Positions 1 to 10,054 of a stretch of DNA of 64,000 bases are shown piece by piece (the first letter of the stretch is position 1; each line of letters begins with the position of its first letter). This DNA comes from Plesiocystis pacifica SIR-1 (GTDB lineage Bacteria > Myxococcota_A > Polyangia > Nannocystales > Nannocystaceae), in contig NZ_ABCS01000042.1 in assembly GCF_000170895.1 (NCBI RefSeq), forward strand, positions 1 through 64,000. Direction: 5' to 3'. The notes under the pieces are model-generated. The model saw only the letters and a list, made by a program, of their open reading frames with translations, did not search any database and was not told the origin of the DNA. Position numbers and translations under genes: made by a program.

Positions 1-13
1 CGCCTGTGGGGGC

Positions 14-2383
14 CTAGCCGATCGGGATGCAGACGACGACCGGCTCGGACTGGTTGTCCTCGTCGCACTCGTTGAGCGCGCCCACGCCCATCTCGTCCTC
101 GTCGACCGTCGCCCAGATGGTCGCAGGCTCGATGCCCGGCACCGGCGGCAGCGAGACCGTCTCCTTGGCCCCGGCCGGGAGCGCGCCCTGGGTCTCGACG
201 GTCCCGAGGAAGCCGAGGGTCTCCTCGAAGAAGGACACCTTCACGCCCGGCCCGACGCCGAGGCAGCCGAGGTTGACCACGTCGACGCTGAGCACGAGCT
301 CGGGGCACACGATGAGGTCGGCCTGGAGGTCGAAGAGCTGCAGGTCAGGGGCGCAAAAGTCCGAGGCCCCCTGCACGTTGTTGCGGTAGCTGTTGTAGGG
401 GTCGCCCTCGGGGAAGTCCCAGGAGTCGAGCTCGACCAGGGGCACGGTCCCGTCCACGACCACGTTGGTGATGTGGTAGCTGTGCTGATTCCAGATCGGC
501 CGGGTGCTGACCCAGTTGTCGAGGGCGTCGCCCCACACCTCGATGCCCGCGTCGAGCCCCCAGCTGATGTCGGCGTTGGTCGAGAACACCATCTCGGCCT
601 TGAAGTCGCCGTCGACGTCGGCGATGACCGGGTACTCGGTGCGCGTGCGCGAGGAGTTGAGGTCGCGGAACAGCACCTCGGAGTCGTCCATGATGCCGTC
701 GCACAGCGGCCCGGGCGGGTCGAGCTGGCAGTCCGGCTCCACGCCGGGGTAGATGCGGATGTACTTCTCGTCGTTGTAGACCACCTCCGAGCGGCCATCG
801 CCGTCGAAGTCGAACACCGACGAGCCCGTGACGCGGGACGAGTCGTCCTCGGTCACCGCTTGCCACAGCTGCGTGAACTCGACGCCGTCGAAGGTCACCA
901 CGACGTAGCGGGTCGAGCCGGCGGTGCCGATGTCCGGCTGACCGTCGCCGTTGAAGTCGGCGATGTTCGGGGCGCCGCCGCGGTCGTTGGACCCGGGGAT
1001 CGGGAAGGTCGCCAGCAGCGAACCATCCTGACCGTTCAAGGCGTAGATGTTGCCCCCGCGCACGAGGATGACCTCGGCCATGCCGTCGTCGTCGAAGTCG
1101 GCCACGCCGCAGCGCCCGTCCCCGACCTCGGCCTGCCACCAGATCGAGCCGTCGAAGTCTCCGCCCAGGACCGAGCCCGTCGTCTTGTAGGCCGTGTTGC
1201 CGCCGATCAGCTCGGGCCTAAAGTCGCCGTCGAGGTCCGCGACGCAGGAGATGGGCCCCTGGCCGTCGCGGCCGTTGCCGGCCCCGCCCTCCCACAGCAA
1301 GGTCCCATCGTTGGCGTAGACCGCCGCGCCGAACACGATCTCCGGGGCGCCCTGGTTGTCCATGTTGGCGATGGACACGGCCCCGCTGTTCTCGCCGCCG
1401 ACGAAGGGATCCGAGGTCCACAGCCCCGTGCCGTCGTCGTCGATGGCGACGACGTACTTGCCTTCGCCCTGGACCACGACCTCGGGCAGGCCGTCCTCGT
1501 CGATGTCGCCGACGGCCGGGTTGGCGGTCGAGTCCGAGTAGTAGGTCGGGTCGGTCATCGACCACACCTGGCTGCCGTCGTCGCCGCGGATCGCCCGGAT
1601 GACGCCCTCGCTCGTGGCCACGCCGTACTGGTAGGTGTTGAACACGATCTCGGGCACGCAGTCGGCGTCGAGGTCCGCCACGACCGGGATCGAAGACACG
1701 TGCACGTGCGCCGGCGCGTCGGCCGGGGGCAGGTGGGTCCAGGTCGGGGTGCAGGTCCCGTCGACGCACAGCTCGGCGGTCTGGCACTCGACATCTTCGG
1801 TGCACGCGACGACCTTGCGCTCGCCCCAGGTGAACTCCGGGGTCGGCAGGAACTCGGCCTGCGGCGGCACGTACATGCAGTTGGGGTCGGCCTGGTGGGC
1901 ACGCACTGGCCCAGTCGGGTCGCAGACGTAGCCCTCGCCGCAGTCCGACTCGTCCTCCTGGGTCGCGCACGAGAACTCCGAGCAGGTCCCCTGCGGGGTC
2001 ACGCACTCGCCGAGGTAGCAGACGTCGCCGCCCTCGCAGCAGATCTGGTCCTGGCCGCAGGCCGGCTCGCCGCCGCAGTCGTCGGCGCAGGCCCCCTCGA
2101 AGCACACCTGCCCGGACTCGCAGCAGGTGTCGCCGCACTCGATCTCCTCTTCGGCGCAGGCACCCTCGTCGCTGCTCGTGTCGGTGTCGAGGGTGGTCGT
2201 CCCGTCCTCGCTCGAGCTCTCCTCGTCCATGGTCCCGTCGGCGTCGTCGGGGCCGATGCCCTCGTCGACCTCGTCGGCGTTTTCCTCGGCCGGGCGACCG
2301 TCATCGCCACAACCAGCCACGCCCAAGCCGAGCACCAGAGAAGAGAACACGGCCCAACGCCGGGTCGGGATACGCAAATCCAT
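14..2383 (-). CDS. FG-GAP/VCBS repeat lipoprotein with C-terminal CARDB-like domain
   Basis: Predicted 789-aa outer-surface lipoprotein. Seen: a basic n-region, hydrophobic stretch and lipobox ending at Cys25 (GVAGC), then an acidic Ser/Thr/Asp/Glu linker (about 30-75). A Cys-rich block (about 75-150) carries repeated CC/CxxGxC spacing. About seven FG-GAP-like repeats follow with D-x-D-x-D-G calcium-type loops (DLDADCVPE, DIDEDGLPE, DLDGDFRPE, DFDDDGMAE, DFNGDGQPD, DFDGDGRSE, DVDGDFKAE). The last 110 residues resemble a CARDB adhesion-type domain. Known of the family: such repeats fold as beta-propellers in surface and adhesion proteins. Inferred: an extracellular binding protein, ligand unknown. 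A TAGAAT hexamer sits 6 nt before the ATG, suggesting a leaderless mRNA. The gene is divergent from the kinase to its right. Confidence 0.85.
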   Translation of the reverse strand: MDLRIPTRRWAVFSSLVLGLGVAGCGDDGRPAEENADEVDEGIGPDDADGTMDEESSSEDGTTTLDTDTSSDEGACAEEEIECGDTCCESGQVCFEGACADDCGGEPACGQDQICCEGGDVCYLGECVTPQGTCSEFSCATQEDESDCGEGYVCDPTGPVRAHQADPNCMYVPPQAEFLPTPEFTWGERKVVACTEDVECQTAELCVDGTCTPTWTHLPPADAPAHVHVSSIPVVADLDADCVPEIVFNTYQYGVATSEGVIRAIRGDDGSQVWSMTDPTYYSDSTANPAVGDIDEDGLPEVVVQGEGKYVVAIDDDGTGLWTSDPFVGGENSGAVSIANMDNQGAPEIVFGAAVYANDGTLLWEGGAGNGRDGQGPISCVADLDGDFRPELIGGNTAYKTTGSVLGGDFDGSIWWQAEVGDGRCGVADFDDDGMAEVILVRGGNIYALNGQDGSLLATFPIPGSNDRGGAPNIADFNGDGQPDIGTAGSTRYVVVTFDGVEFTQLWQAVTEDDSSRVTGSSVFDFDGDGRSEVVYNDEKYIRIYPGVEPDCQLDPPGPLCDGIMDDSEVLFRDLNSSRTRTEYPVIADVDGDFKAEMVFSTNADISWGLDAGIEVWGDALDNWVSTRPIWNQHSYHITNVVVDGTVPLVELDSWDFPEGDPYNSYRNNVQGASDFCAPDLQLFDLQADLIVCPELVLSVDVVNLGCLGVGPGVKVSFFEETLGFLGTVETQGALPAGAKETVSLPPVPGIEPATIWATVDEDEMGVGALNECDEDNQSEPVVVCIPIG

Positions 2384-2550
2384 GGCGCGATTCTATCCGA
2401 GTTCACGATCCCGTGCCGACGCTCGCGGTGGCCTTCGACACCACCGAGCGTCGCCCGGGTCGCAGGGATAAAACGATTCCCCATGTCGATTTTCGGTCAC
2501 GCGGGGGCACACCGCTTGACGGCGCGTCCCCATCTCGGCAGCGTGGGCCG

Positions 2551-3411
2551 GTGATTGGCCAGACCGTCCTCGAGCACTTCACCGTCGACGCGCGCCTGGG
2601 CGAGGGCGGCATGGGCGAGGTCTACCGGGCGCACGATCCGCGGGGCATGCCCGTGGCCATCAAGCGCCTGCACGCCGAGGTCAGCCGCTCCCCCGAGGTC
2701 GTCGCCCGCTTCGAGCGCGAGGCCGCGGCCCAGGGCACCCTGTCCCACCCGAACATCGCGGGGCTCTACGCCGTGGGCGTGAGCGAGGACGGCGCGATGG
2801 TGTTCGCCATGGAGTACGTCGACGGCCACGACCTGGCCACGGAGCTCGAGCGCGTCGACGTCCTCGAGCCCCAGCGCGCCTTTGGCGTCATCTCCCAGCT
2901 GCTCAGCGCCCTGCACCACGCCCACCAGTTCGGCTTCATCCACCGCGACCTCAAGCCCGAGAACGTGCTCCTCGCTCGGGTTGGAAACACCGAGCAGGTC
3001 AAGGTCATCGACTTTGGCCTGGTCAAGATGCTCGACGACGTGCTCGGGGCCCAGGAGGTCCAGCGCCTGACCCAGACCGGGGTCATCTTCGGCACGCCCG
3101 AGTACATGGCGCCCGAGCAGATCCAGGGCCTGGCCGTCGACACCCGCACCGATCTCTACGCCGTCGGCATCCTGATCTACGAGCTGCTCAGCGGGCGCCG
3201 GCCCTACGAGTACGAGGAGATCAGCGATCTGTGGCGAGCCCACCTCTACTCGCCCATCCCGAGCCTCAGCGAGCACGCCCAGCACCTCCCGCCGGCGCTG
3301 CTGAGCGACCTCGACGGGGTGCTCGCGGGGCTCCTCGCCAAGCAGCCCGAGGAGCGCTTCGCCAGCGCCCACGCCGTCCGGCGAGCCCTGAGCAGCGCCT
3401 TCGGGGCATAG
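2551..3411 (+). CDS. Ser/Thr protein kinase (Hanks type), cytosolic
   Basis: A 286-aa single-domain protein kinase. Seen: glycine loop GEGGMGEVY, VAIK lysine, catalytic HRDLKPENV, DFG metal motif (DFGLVK), and GTPEYMAPEQ in the activation segment. There is no transmembrane segment or extra C-terminal domain, so it is shorter than most myxobacterial kinases. The frame stays open upstream to a GTG at 2413. I prefer the in-frame GTG at 2551 because the codons between lack the strong third-position GC of the rest and because 2413 lies only 29 nt from the divergent start at 2383. No clear ribosome site supports either start. Its substrate is unknown; it may act on cytosolic regulators. The kinase call is certain, the start is not. 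Confidence 0.85.
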   Translation: MIGQTVLEHFTVDARLGEGGMGEVYRAHDPRGMPVAIKRLHAEVSRSPEVVARFEREAAAQGTLSHPNIAGLYAVGVSEDGAMVFAMEYVDGHDLATELERVDVLEPQRAFGVISQLLSALHHAHQFGFIHRDLKPENVLLARVGNTEQVKVIDFGLVKMLDDVLGAQEVQRLTQTGVIFGTPEYMAPEQIQGLAVDTRTDLYAVGILIYELLSGRRPYEYEEISDLWRAHLYSPIPSLSEHAQHLPPALLSDLDGVLAGLLAKQPEERFASAHAVRRALSSAFGA

Positions 3412-3557
3412 CCGAGAGCCCTCGACGCTCGAGCGCTCGGGGCCATTCCCGAGGCCCGACCTTTTGGCGGGCGCACAAAAGCTGCACAAATTCGCCCGGA
3501 GTCCGCGGCCGGTTCGCCCGGCCCCGTGCAACCCGCGTTGCTAGGGCTGCACGAGAG

Positions 3558-4229
3558 ATGAACACGCTCGCCGACGACCTCCCGCCCGACGCCCTCTTCG
3601 ACCTCGGCCCCGAACACGGACCGCCCCCGCCCGATCCCCTCCCCGGGCGTGCGCCCATCGCCCTCGAGCCCGTGCCCGCCCGCGAGCCCGAGCCGCTGCG
3701 CACCCGCGACCTGCTCGGAGCGATCGGCGGCCTCGTGGCCCTGGGCGCGACGGCGGCCCTGGGCAGCTCCAGCGGGGCCGCGGCCGCCCGCCTGGTCCCC
3801 AGCGTGCTGCTCGTCGATCTCTCGGCCCTGGCCCTGACCGCCCCCGCGCTCATCGCCCTGCACCAGTACTTTCGCCTCGCGGCCGAGCCCGAGGCCCTCG
3901 CCTCCGCCCTCGGCCGCGCCCTCGTCCACGGGGGCCGCATCGCCGGGGCCCTGTCCCTGGTCGTGCTGTTCTTCTCGGCGACCACGGAGCTGTGGCTGCT
4001 CTTGCTGGTCGCCTCGCTGGCCGCCGTCGGCCTGTTCACCACGGCGACGGCGTGGACCGAGCTGCGCCGGGCCGAGCTCGCGGCGCTCGAGCGCCACAGC
4101 AAGGTCGAGGCCTCGTCGACGACCCTGCTCCCGCGCTTTCAGCTCCTGGTCAACGGGTGGATCGCGCTGGCGTGGGTCATCGCCCTGCGCGTGGGCGTGA
4201 ACGTGGCCCAGTGGGTGGTGGAGGTCTGA
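3558..4229 (+). CDS. Polytopic membrane protein, first gene of a two-component operon
   Basis: A 223-aa protein of unrecognised family. Seen: a 50-residue Pro/Glu/Asp-rich cytosolic N-terminus, then about four hydrophobic helices (around residues 60-80, 85-110, 135-175, 195-220). The ATG at 3558 follows a purine-rich GAGAG, and the gene ends one base before the next ATG. Inferred: an inner-membrane component that may deliver a signal to the coupled histidine kinase encoded downstream. Nothing in the sequence identifies a ligand or enzymatic activity. The open frame extends further upstream to 3231, but that part overlaps the kinase gene in another frame and is not credible coding sequence. 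Confidence 0.7.
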   Translation: MNTLADDLPPDALFDLGPEHGPPPPDPLPGRAPIALEPVPAREPEPLRTRDLLGAIGGLVALGATAALGSSSGAAAARLVPSVLLVDLSALALTAPALIALHQYFRLAAEPEALASALGRALVHGGRIAGALSLVVLFFSATTELWLLLLVASLAAVGLFTTATAWTELRRAELAALERHSKVEASSTTLLPRFQLLVNGWIALAWVIALRVGVNVAQWVVEV

Positions 4230-4230
4230 G

Positions 4231-5115
4231 ATGGCGAACCCGACGACGACCCTCCTGAGCCTCACCGGCGCCCTGCTCCGCGCCCCCGAACAGCTGCTCG
4301 TCCAGGACAACGCGACCCCGCGCCGCGAGAGCGAGCGCCTCGCCCTGCTCGCGCCGCGCCTGCTGGCCCTCGTCGGCCTCGGCGCGGGGGCCTTCGGCAT
4401 GGTCCTCGGCTCCTACCGCGGCGAGCTCCAGTACGTCTACGCGGCGGTCAAGGCCCCGGCCCTGCTGCTCGTCCCCGTGCTCGTCGGGCTCCCGGCGATC
4501 CGCTCGTTCTACGCCGCCTGCGAGCTCCGGGTGAGCTGGTCCCGGCTGGCCCTCGCGGCGCTCCTGGCCACGGCGCGCACCGCCGTGCTCGCGGCGGCCC
4601 TCGCCCCCGTGCTGTGGCTCTACCTGTCCATGGGCCCCAACTACCACTCAGCCATCCTCGCCATGGTCGCCTGCCTCGGCGCCGTCGGGCTGCCCGGGCT
4701 GTGGACCCTGACCCGCGCCCTGCCCGAGGGCGGGCGCAACCGCGGCCTCGCGACCTTGACCAGCGTCGCCGTGCTCGCCGTGCTCCTGGCCCAGACCGGC
4801 TGGCTGCTGCGGCCCTTCATCGCCCGGCCCCAGGCCGAGGTGACCTTCCTGCGCGCGGTCGAGGCCGACGTGTTCTCGAGCCTCGCCAGCACCCAGCGCT
4901 CGGTCAAGGGGGACTACCGGGGCTGGGAGGTCGAGGCGGGCGGCGTGCTCGGCCGGCGTCAGAAGGCGCAACGAGAGCAGCCCATCCCAACGGGCCTGCG
5001 CGGCGCCGATATGGACATCGACATCGACTCCGACATCGACTCCGAGAGCCCCGCCAGCTACGGCCTCGACTACGACCACGACCCCAGCCTCGAGCCCAAG
5101 GAGCTGCCCCAGTGA
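4231..5115 (+). CDS. Polytopic membrane protein of the same operon
   Basis: A 294-aa membrane protein of unrecognised family. Seen: about five hydrophobic helices between residues 45 and 200, grouped like those of YIP1-type or ABC-permease-accessory membrane proteins, but with no diagnostic motif. A soluble C-terminal tail of about 90 residues is strongly acidic (MDIDIDSDIDSES). The start follows the previous stop by one nucleotide, and the stop overlaps the next GTG by the 4-bp GTGA arrangement, so translation is probably coupled. Inferred: it acts with its two neighbours and the downstream sensor kinase as a membrane complex. The acidic tail could contact a cation or a basic partner; this is speculation. 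Confidence 0.7.
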   Translation: MANPTTTLLSLTGALLRAPEQLLVQDNATPRRESERLALLAPRLLALVGLGAGAFGMVLGSYRGELQYVYAAVKAPALLLVPVLVGLPAIRSFYAACELRVSWSRLALAALLATARTAVLAAALAPVLWLYLSMGPNYHSAILAMVACLGAVGLPGLWTLTRALPEGGRNRGLATLTSVAVLAVLLAQTGWLLRPFIARPQAEVTFLRAVEADVFSSLASTQRSVKGDYRGWEVEAGGVLGRRQKAQREQPIPTGLRGADMDIDIDSDIDSESPASYGLDYDHDPSLEPKELPQ

Positions 5116-5881
5116 CGCCCGCGAGCCTGGTCGCCGCCGCGCCGCCGAGCACCTGGGCCGTCCTGAGCCTGGCCTACGTCGGCGTCGGAGCCGTCGTGGC
5201 CGCGCACCTGGGTCGGCGCGGCCACGGCTTCGGCACGGCGTGCGCGGCCCTGCCCTGCTGGCCCCTGCTGCTCGGCCTCGTCGGCAAGCAGCCACCCGCA
5301 GCGCGAGTGGGCAGCGGCGCCCTCGAGGAGCTCGAGCGGGACCTCGTCCGCGCCCGCCACCATGGGCAGCCGCAGCCGCAGCCCCAGTCGAGCTCGACCC
5401 ACGCCCGACCGAGCGCGCCGGCGGCCCGAGCCCTCGGCCCCAACGCCGCGCGCATCGACGCTTGCCTCGCCACCCTCGCCGAGGCCCTCGCCGAGGCCCG
5501 GGCCGAGCCCGAGAGCGCCCCCGCCCTCGTGGGCCTCGGCGGCCAGCCCCTCGCCGGCCTCGCCCGCGCCCTGCACCGCGCCGACCTACGCCTGGCTCGG
5601 GCGGACCGGCTGATCGCCCAGACCGAGGCCCACGGCAGCACCCTCGGCGCCCCGGCCAGCCCCGGCCTGAGCCAGGCCCTGGGCGAGCTCCGACACGCGC
5701 GCAGCCACAGCCAGGCGGAGCTCGAGGCCATCCTCGACAGCCTGATGCAGCTGCGGGTGCAGATCGGCCTGCACGTGCTCGCCGGCGACGTGGCCCCCGT
5801 GCGCGAGCGCCTCGGCGAACTCGAGGCTCGCGTGGCCGCGCTCGCGGAGCTATCGTCCATGGGCTCCGCGCGGGGGGTGTC

Positions 5882-5885
<4 letters not shown>
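5112..5885 (+). CDS. Membrane-anchored helical protein, third accessory gene of the operon
   Basis: A 257-aa protein. Seen: one or two N-terminal hydrophobic helices (about residues 8-55) followed by a long Ala/Glu/Arg/Leu-rich region with heptad-like spacing (about 100-250), consistent with helical bundles or a coiled coil. The start is GTG at 5112 in a GTGA overlap with the preceding stop. The end overlaps the response-regulator GTG in the same way. The open frame reaches 4614 but that upstream part is a shadow of the preceding gene. No family was recognised. Inferred role: a structural or signal-coupling partner of the two-component system. Confidence 0.65.
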
Positions 5886-6747
<862 letters not shown>

Positions 6748-6751
<4 letters not shown>

Positions 6752-8250
6752 GCGAGACCAAGACCACGGACGAGCCCGAGGAGGCTGCGGGCGACGAGGC
6801 CCCGCGCCGCGCCAACCTCCTGCCCGGCCTGTCCCTGCGGACCTGGCTGCTCGGCTCGCACTTGCTGGTCCTGCTGCTCCCGCTGCTCGCCCTCGTCGGC
6901 ACGGGCGCCCTGGCCATGGATCTGCGCCGCCAGACCCGGGCCGACCTCGGGAACCAGGGCGAGGTGCTCAGCCTGTTCGTCGCCGAGCAGCTCGCGGCCG
7001 CGGCGGAGCCCGGCTTCGACCCCGCCGAGCTCGACGCCCTGCTGCGCGAGACCCGAGCCAAGACCCTCGCTGGCGTGCGCGTCGTCGACCTCGACGGCCG
7101 GGTCGTGGCGACGAGCGCCGACGAGCCGATCCACGGCGAGGACCTGTCCGCGGATCCCGAGGTCCGCAGCGCCCTGGCCGGGGTCACGGGCTTCGCCACG
7201 CGCCCGCGCCCCGCCCCCAGCCATCGCCAGCCCCTGTCGAGCCCCAGCCGCCGCGCGCGGGTCCGCCTGTTCGTGGCCAAGCCCGTGTTCGTCGACGGCC
7301 AGGTCGCGGGGGCCGTGCTCTTGTCCCGGACGCCCCGGGAGGAGCTCCAGGCCCTCTATCACATGTCCCCGCGGCTCTCCTGGGGCCTGCTCCTCGCCCT
7401 CGCCCTGACCCTCGCCCTCGCCGTGCTCGCCGGGCGCCTGGGCACGCGCAGCCTCGAGACCCTGGCCGAGGCCGCGCGCCGGCTCAGCGGCGGCAGCGGC
7501 AGCGAGGGCGCCAAGCTCCTGCGCAGCGCGGGCTCCCACGTCGACGAGGTCCGCGAGCTGGCCACGGCGACCGCGGCCATGGCCGAGCAGCTGCACTCGC
7601 GGGTCGAGTACATCAACGCCTTCGCCGGCAACGTCGCCCACGAGTTCCGCACGCCCATCGCGACCTTGCGCGGGACGGCGGAGCTGCTCCGCGACGACGA
7701 GGGCATGGCGCCGGAGCGACGCCGACGCTTCCTCGAGAACGCCCTCGAGGAGCTCGAGCGCCTCGAGCGATTGGTCGACGGCCTGCTCGCCCTCGCCCGC
7801 GCCGAGCAGCTCCACGACGGCGCCCCCGTCGACCTGCGCGAGCTGCTCGGCGCCCTCCCGCGGCGCTGGCCCGACGTCGAGCTGAGCCTCGAGCACCCCG
7901 CCAGCGACGCGCCCCAAAGCAGCGTCGTCGCCGGCAACCGCAGCCAGCTCGACACCGCCCTCGACAACCTCATCGACAACGCCTACGCCCACGGCGGGCC
8001 CGAGGTCCACGTCCGCGTCCGCGCGCTCCCGAGCGGCTTCGAGGTCATCGACGACGGCCCGGGCATCTCGGCGGCCAACCGCGCGCGCATCTTCGAGCGC
8101 TTCTTCACCACGGCCCGAGACGAGGGCGGCACCGGCTTGGGCCTGGCCCTCGTCCGACGCATCGTGGACACCCACGGCGGCGCGATCACGGTCGAGAGCG
8201 AGCCCGGACGAACCTGCGTCCGAGTCCGCTTTCCCGCGTTTCGTCATTGA
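6748..8250 (+). CDS. Sensor histidine kinase, membrane bound
   Basis: A 500-aa cognate kinase of the preceding regulator. Seen: TM1 (about 30-55), a periplasmic sensor of about 150 residues with a Cache/PAS-like stretch (VVDLDGRVVATS), TM2 (about 208-230), a HAMP-like connector, HisKA domain with His298 in NVAHEFRTP, and HATPase_c with N box (LDNLIDNAYAHGG), G1 (DDGPGI), F box (FERFF) and G2 (GGTGLGLAL). All catalytic motifs are intact. The domain plan resembles CreC-type kinases but no other Cre gene is present. Start: ATG 6748 overlapping the regulator stop by 4 bp. The signal is unknown; the three coupled membrane proteins are candidates for its input. Confidence 0.93.
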
Positions 8251-8616
8251 CCGCAGCGGGTGTGCCCAGGCGAGCGCTTCGCGTCGCCTCCCTCTCATAC
8301 GATTAAATACACTCATTAGTATGCGACTGGGGTTCCACCCACTAAAGGACCCTCCACTCCCCCAAGCGGCACTCGGGCTCACTTCATCGCGAGAATGGCC
8401 GTACACCAGCGCCAGAGTGGGTCAATTGCGCGCCGACCTCTAGCGAAAACGCCACGAAGCGCGCGCATTCAATCGAAGCCACGATCAAAAGTGACCATTA
8501 AGGCAGCTGCGAACAACTATTTAATAAACATTCACACGCCAGGCGACACCTTGTGTTACACGATATTTGTATCGCAACACTTTTGACCTCGATCCATCGA
8601 GAGTCACGGAGGAGTC
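8251..8616. promoter_or_regulatory. AT-richer intergenic leader before the M23 peptidase gene
   Basis: This gap is 366 bp. From about 8295 it is clearly richer in A/T than any coding stretch around it, including ACGATTAAATACACT and a CGATA-TTTG-TATCG inverted repeat near 8560. A 63-codon frame (8395-8586) is open here but has ordinary non-coding codon use and no convincing ribosome site. A GGAGGAG ribosome site at 8609-8615 belongs to the next gene. Most likely it holds the promoter and leader of the peptidase gene; no terminator hairpin was recognised. Confidence 0.4.
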
Positions 8617-10005
8617 ATGGCAGCTATCCACAGACTCGCGGGCACAGTCATGTCCGCGCTCACGATCACCACCCTCACCTTCGCGAGCGCCACCGCCCTC
8701 GCTACGCCGCTCGAAAGCAGCTGGAGCGGCGATCTCGACGCGCCCCCGGACCGCCCCCGGAACACCTGGGAGATGGACGCCTTCGACAACATCTGGCCGC
8801 TGTGCGGCGGCAGCTACGACACCCTCGGATCGCTGTTCGAATGCCCCGCCATCGCCGTGGGCGACACCTCGACCTACTCGGACCTGTGGACGGTCAACGA
8901 CACCTTCGGCCCGCGCGAGCTGAGCTATCAGCCCGTCGACTGGCACCGCGGCATCGACTTCAGCGCAGAGTGCGGCGAGCCCGTGTTCGCCATCGCCGAC
9001 GGGACGGTCAAGCGCCTGAAGTACGACACCAGCGGCACGGACGACCCCTCCGTCGCCGTCCGCCACTGTTTCGACGACATCCACCCCGACGATCCCAACT
9101 ACACCAACGACCACGACTACGGCTGCTACACCACCTACTACCGCCACCTCGCGGGCGTCGAGGTCGCCATGAACGAGCACGTCGTCCAGGGCCAGCAGAT
9201 CGGCTGGTCGGGATACTCCAACGTCGGCGACCGCATCCACGAGTTCGCGGACGTCAACGGCTACGACCCGAGCGTCGCCGAGGCCTGCGCCGCGCGACTC
9301 AGCGGAGACTACCGCCACCTGCACTTCGAGGTGCTCGAGAGCAGCACCATCAAGTACTTTTGGACCTACTCCGGCGACGCCATCCACCCCCTGCACGCGC
9401 TCCCCTACAACGACACCAGCGCGGGCGAGATCACCGAGCTCGTCGTCCGCTCGCCGGCGACGGGGGAGCTCGAGGTCGACGTCGAGATCGAGTTCCCCCA
9501 CGGCGAGGTCGACATGGCCGGCGTGGACGTCGACCTCTACGAGCGCAGCTGCTGGTGGTGGTGGACCATACTCACGCCCCTGGACCAAGACGGCGACCTC
9601 GACCCCTCGGGCGATCGCTACTTCTCCAACACCGAGGGCAGCAACCCCAGCTCCCCGACCTGGTTCGACTTCGAGCGCTGGAACTGGCAGTGGAGCCACC
9701 GCGGGTCCTCGAGCCCCTACGACTGGGCGACCGAAGACGCCGACTGCCCCCACGCCGGCGAGCACGGATCGAGCTACTCGTCCAACTACCACCTCGAGCG
9801 CGACACCGCCGGGGAGAGCTTCAACGGCGTCGCCGTGGAACCCGCCCACTTCAACGACGACGAGCCGTTTTGGACCGTCGGCTTCGACTTCGAGCGCTTT
9901 TCGGTGCCCGACGACGTCTCGACCCACAACGCCTGCGTGCGCGCGCAGCTCTACGACATCCACGGCACGGAGGTCGCGACCGAGGAGATCAACTGCAGCT
10001 GCTGA
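8617..10005 (+). CDS. Secreted M23-family (LytM-type) metallopeptidase
   Basis: A 462-aa exported peptidase-like protein. Seen: signal peptide with SPase I-type cleavage near Ala-Leu-Ala (about residue 29), then a LytM/peptidase M23 domain (about 80-270). The zinc ligands are visible as HRGID, giving the first His and the Asp, and as HLHFEV, giving the last His pair; a Cys-rich insertion separates the motifs. The C-terminal 190 residues are a Trp/Asp-rich region of unknown fold, likely beta-structured. Known of the family: Zn-dependent cleavage of glycyl peptides or peptidoglycan cross-links. Inferred: cell-wall remodelling or prey lysis. A strong GGAGGAG ribosome site fixes the ATG. The gene is monocistronic and follows an AT-rich leader. 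Confidence 0.88.
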   Translation: MAAIHRLAGTVMSALTITTLTFASATALATPLESSWSGDLDAPPDRPRNTWEMDAFDNIWPLCGGSYDTLGSLFECPAIAVGDTSTYSDLWTVNDTFGPRELSYQPVDWHRGIDFSAECGEPVFAIADGTVKRLKYDTSGTDDPSVAVRHCFDDIHPDDPNYTNDHDYGCYTTYYRHLAGVEVAMNEHVVQGQQIGWSGYSNVGDRIHEFADVNGYDPSVAEACAARLSGDYRHLHFEVLESSTIKYFWTYSGDAIHPLHALPYNDTSAGEITELVVRSPATGELEVDVEIEFPHGEVDMAGVDVDLYERSCWWWWTILTPLDQDGDLDPSGDRYFSNTEGSNPSSPTWFDFERWNWQWSHRGSSSPYDWATEDADCPHAGEHGSSYSSNYHLERDTAGESFNGVAVEPAHFNDDEPFWTVGFDFERFSVPDDVSTHNACVRAQLYDIHGTEVATEEINCSC

Positions 10006-10018
10006 CGCCCGAACCCGC

Positions 10019-10047
10019 TTGAGGTGGGCACGGGCCTGTTCTATCCT
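10019..10047 (+). promoter_or_regulatory. Putative leaderless promoter of the ferritin-like operon
   Basis: TTGAGG (10019-10024), a 17-nt spacer, then TATCCT (10042-10047), with the GTG start 7 nt later at 10055. The geometry fits a housekeeping-sigma promoter whose transcript begins at or next to the start codon. It argues against the longer in-frame start at 10019, which would lie inside the -35 box. Confidence 0.45.
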
Positions 10048-10054
10048 CCTGCCC

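Noticed and set aside
473..2554. 693-codon open frame on the plus strand
   Set aside because: Antisense of the FG-GAP lipoprotein, whose repeats and signal peptide are unmistakable.
8395..8586. 63-codon gene before the M23 peptidase
   Set aside because: No ribosome site, atypical codon use and composition; more likely promoter and leader DNA.
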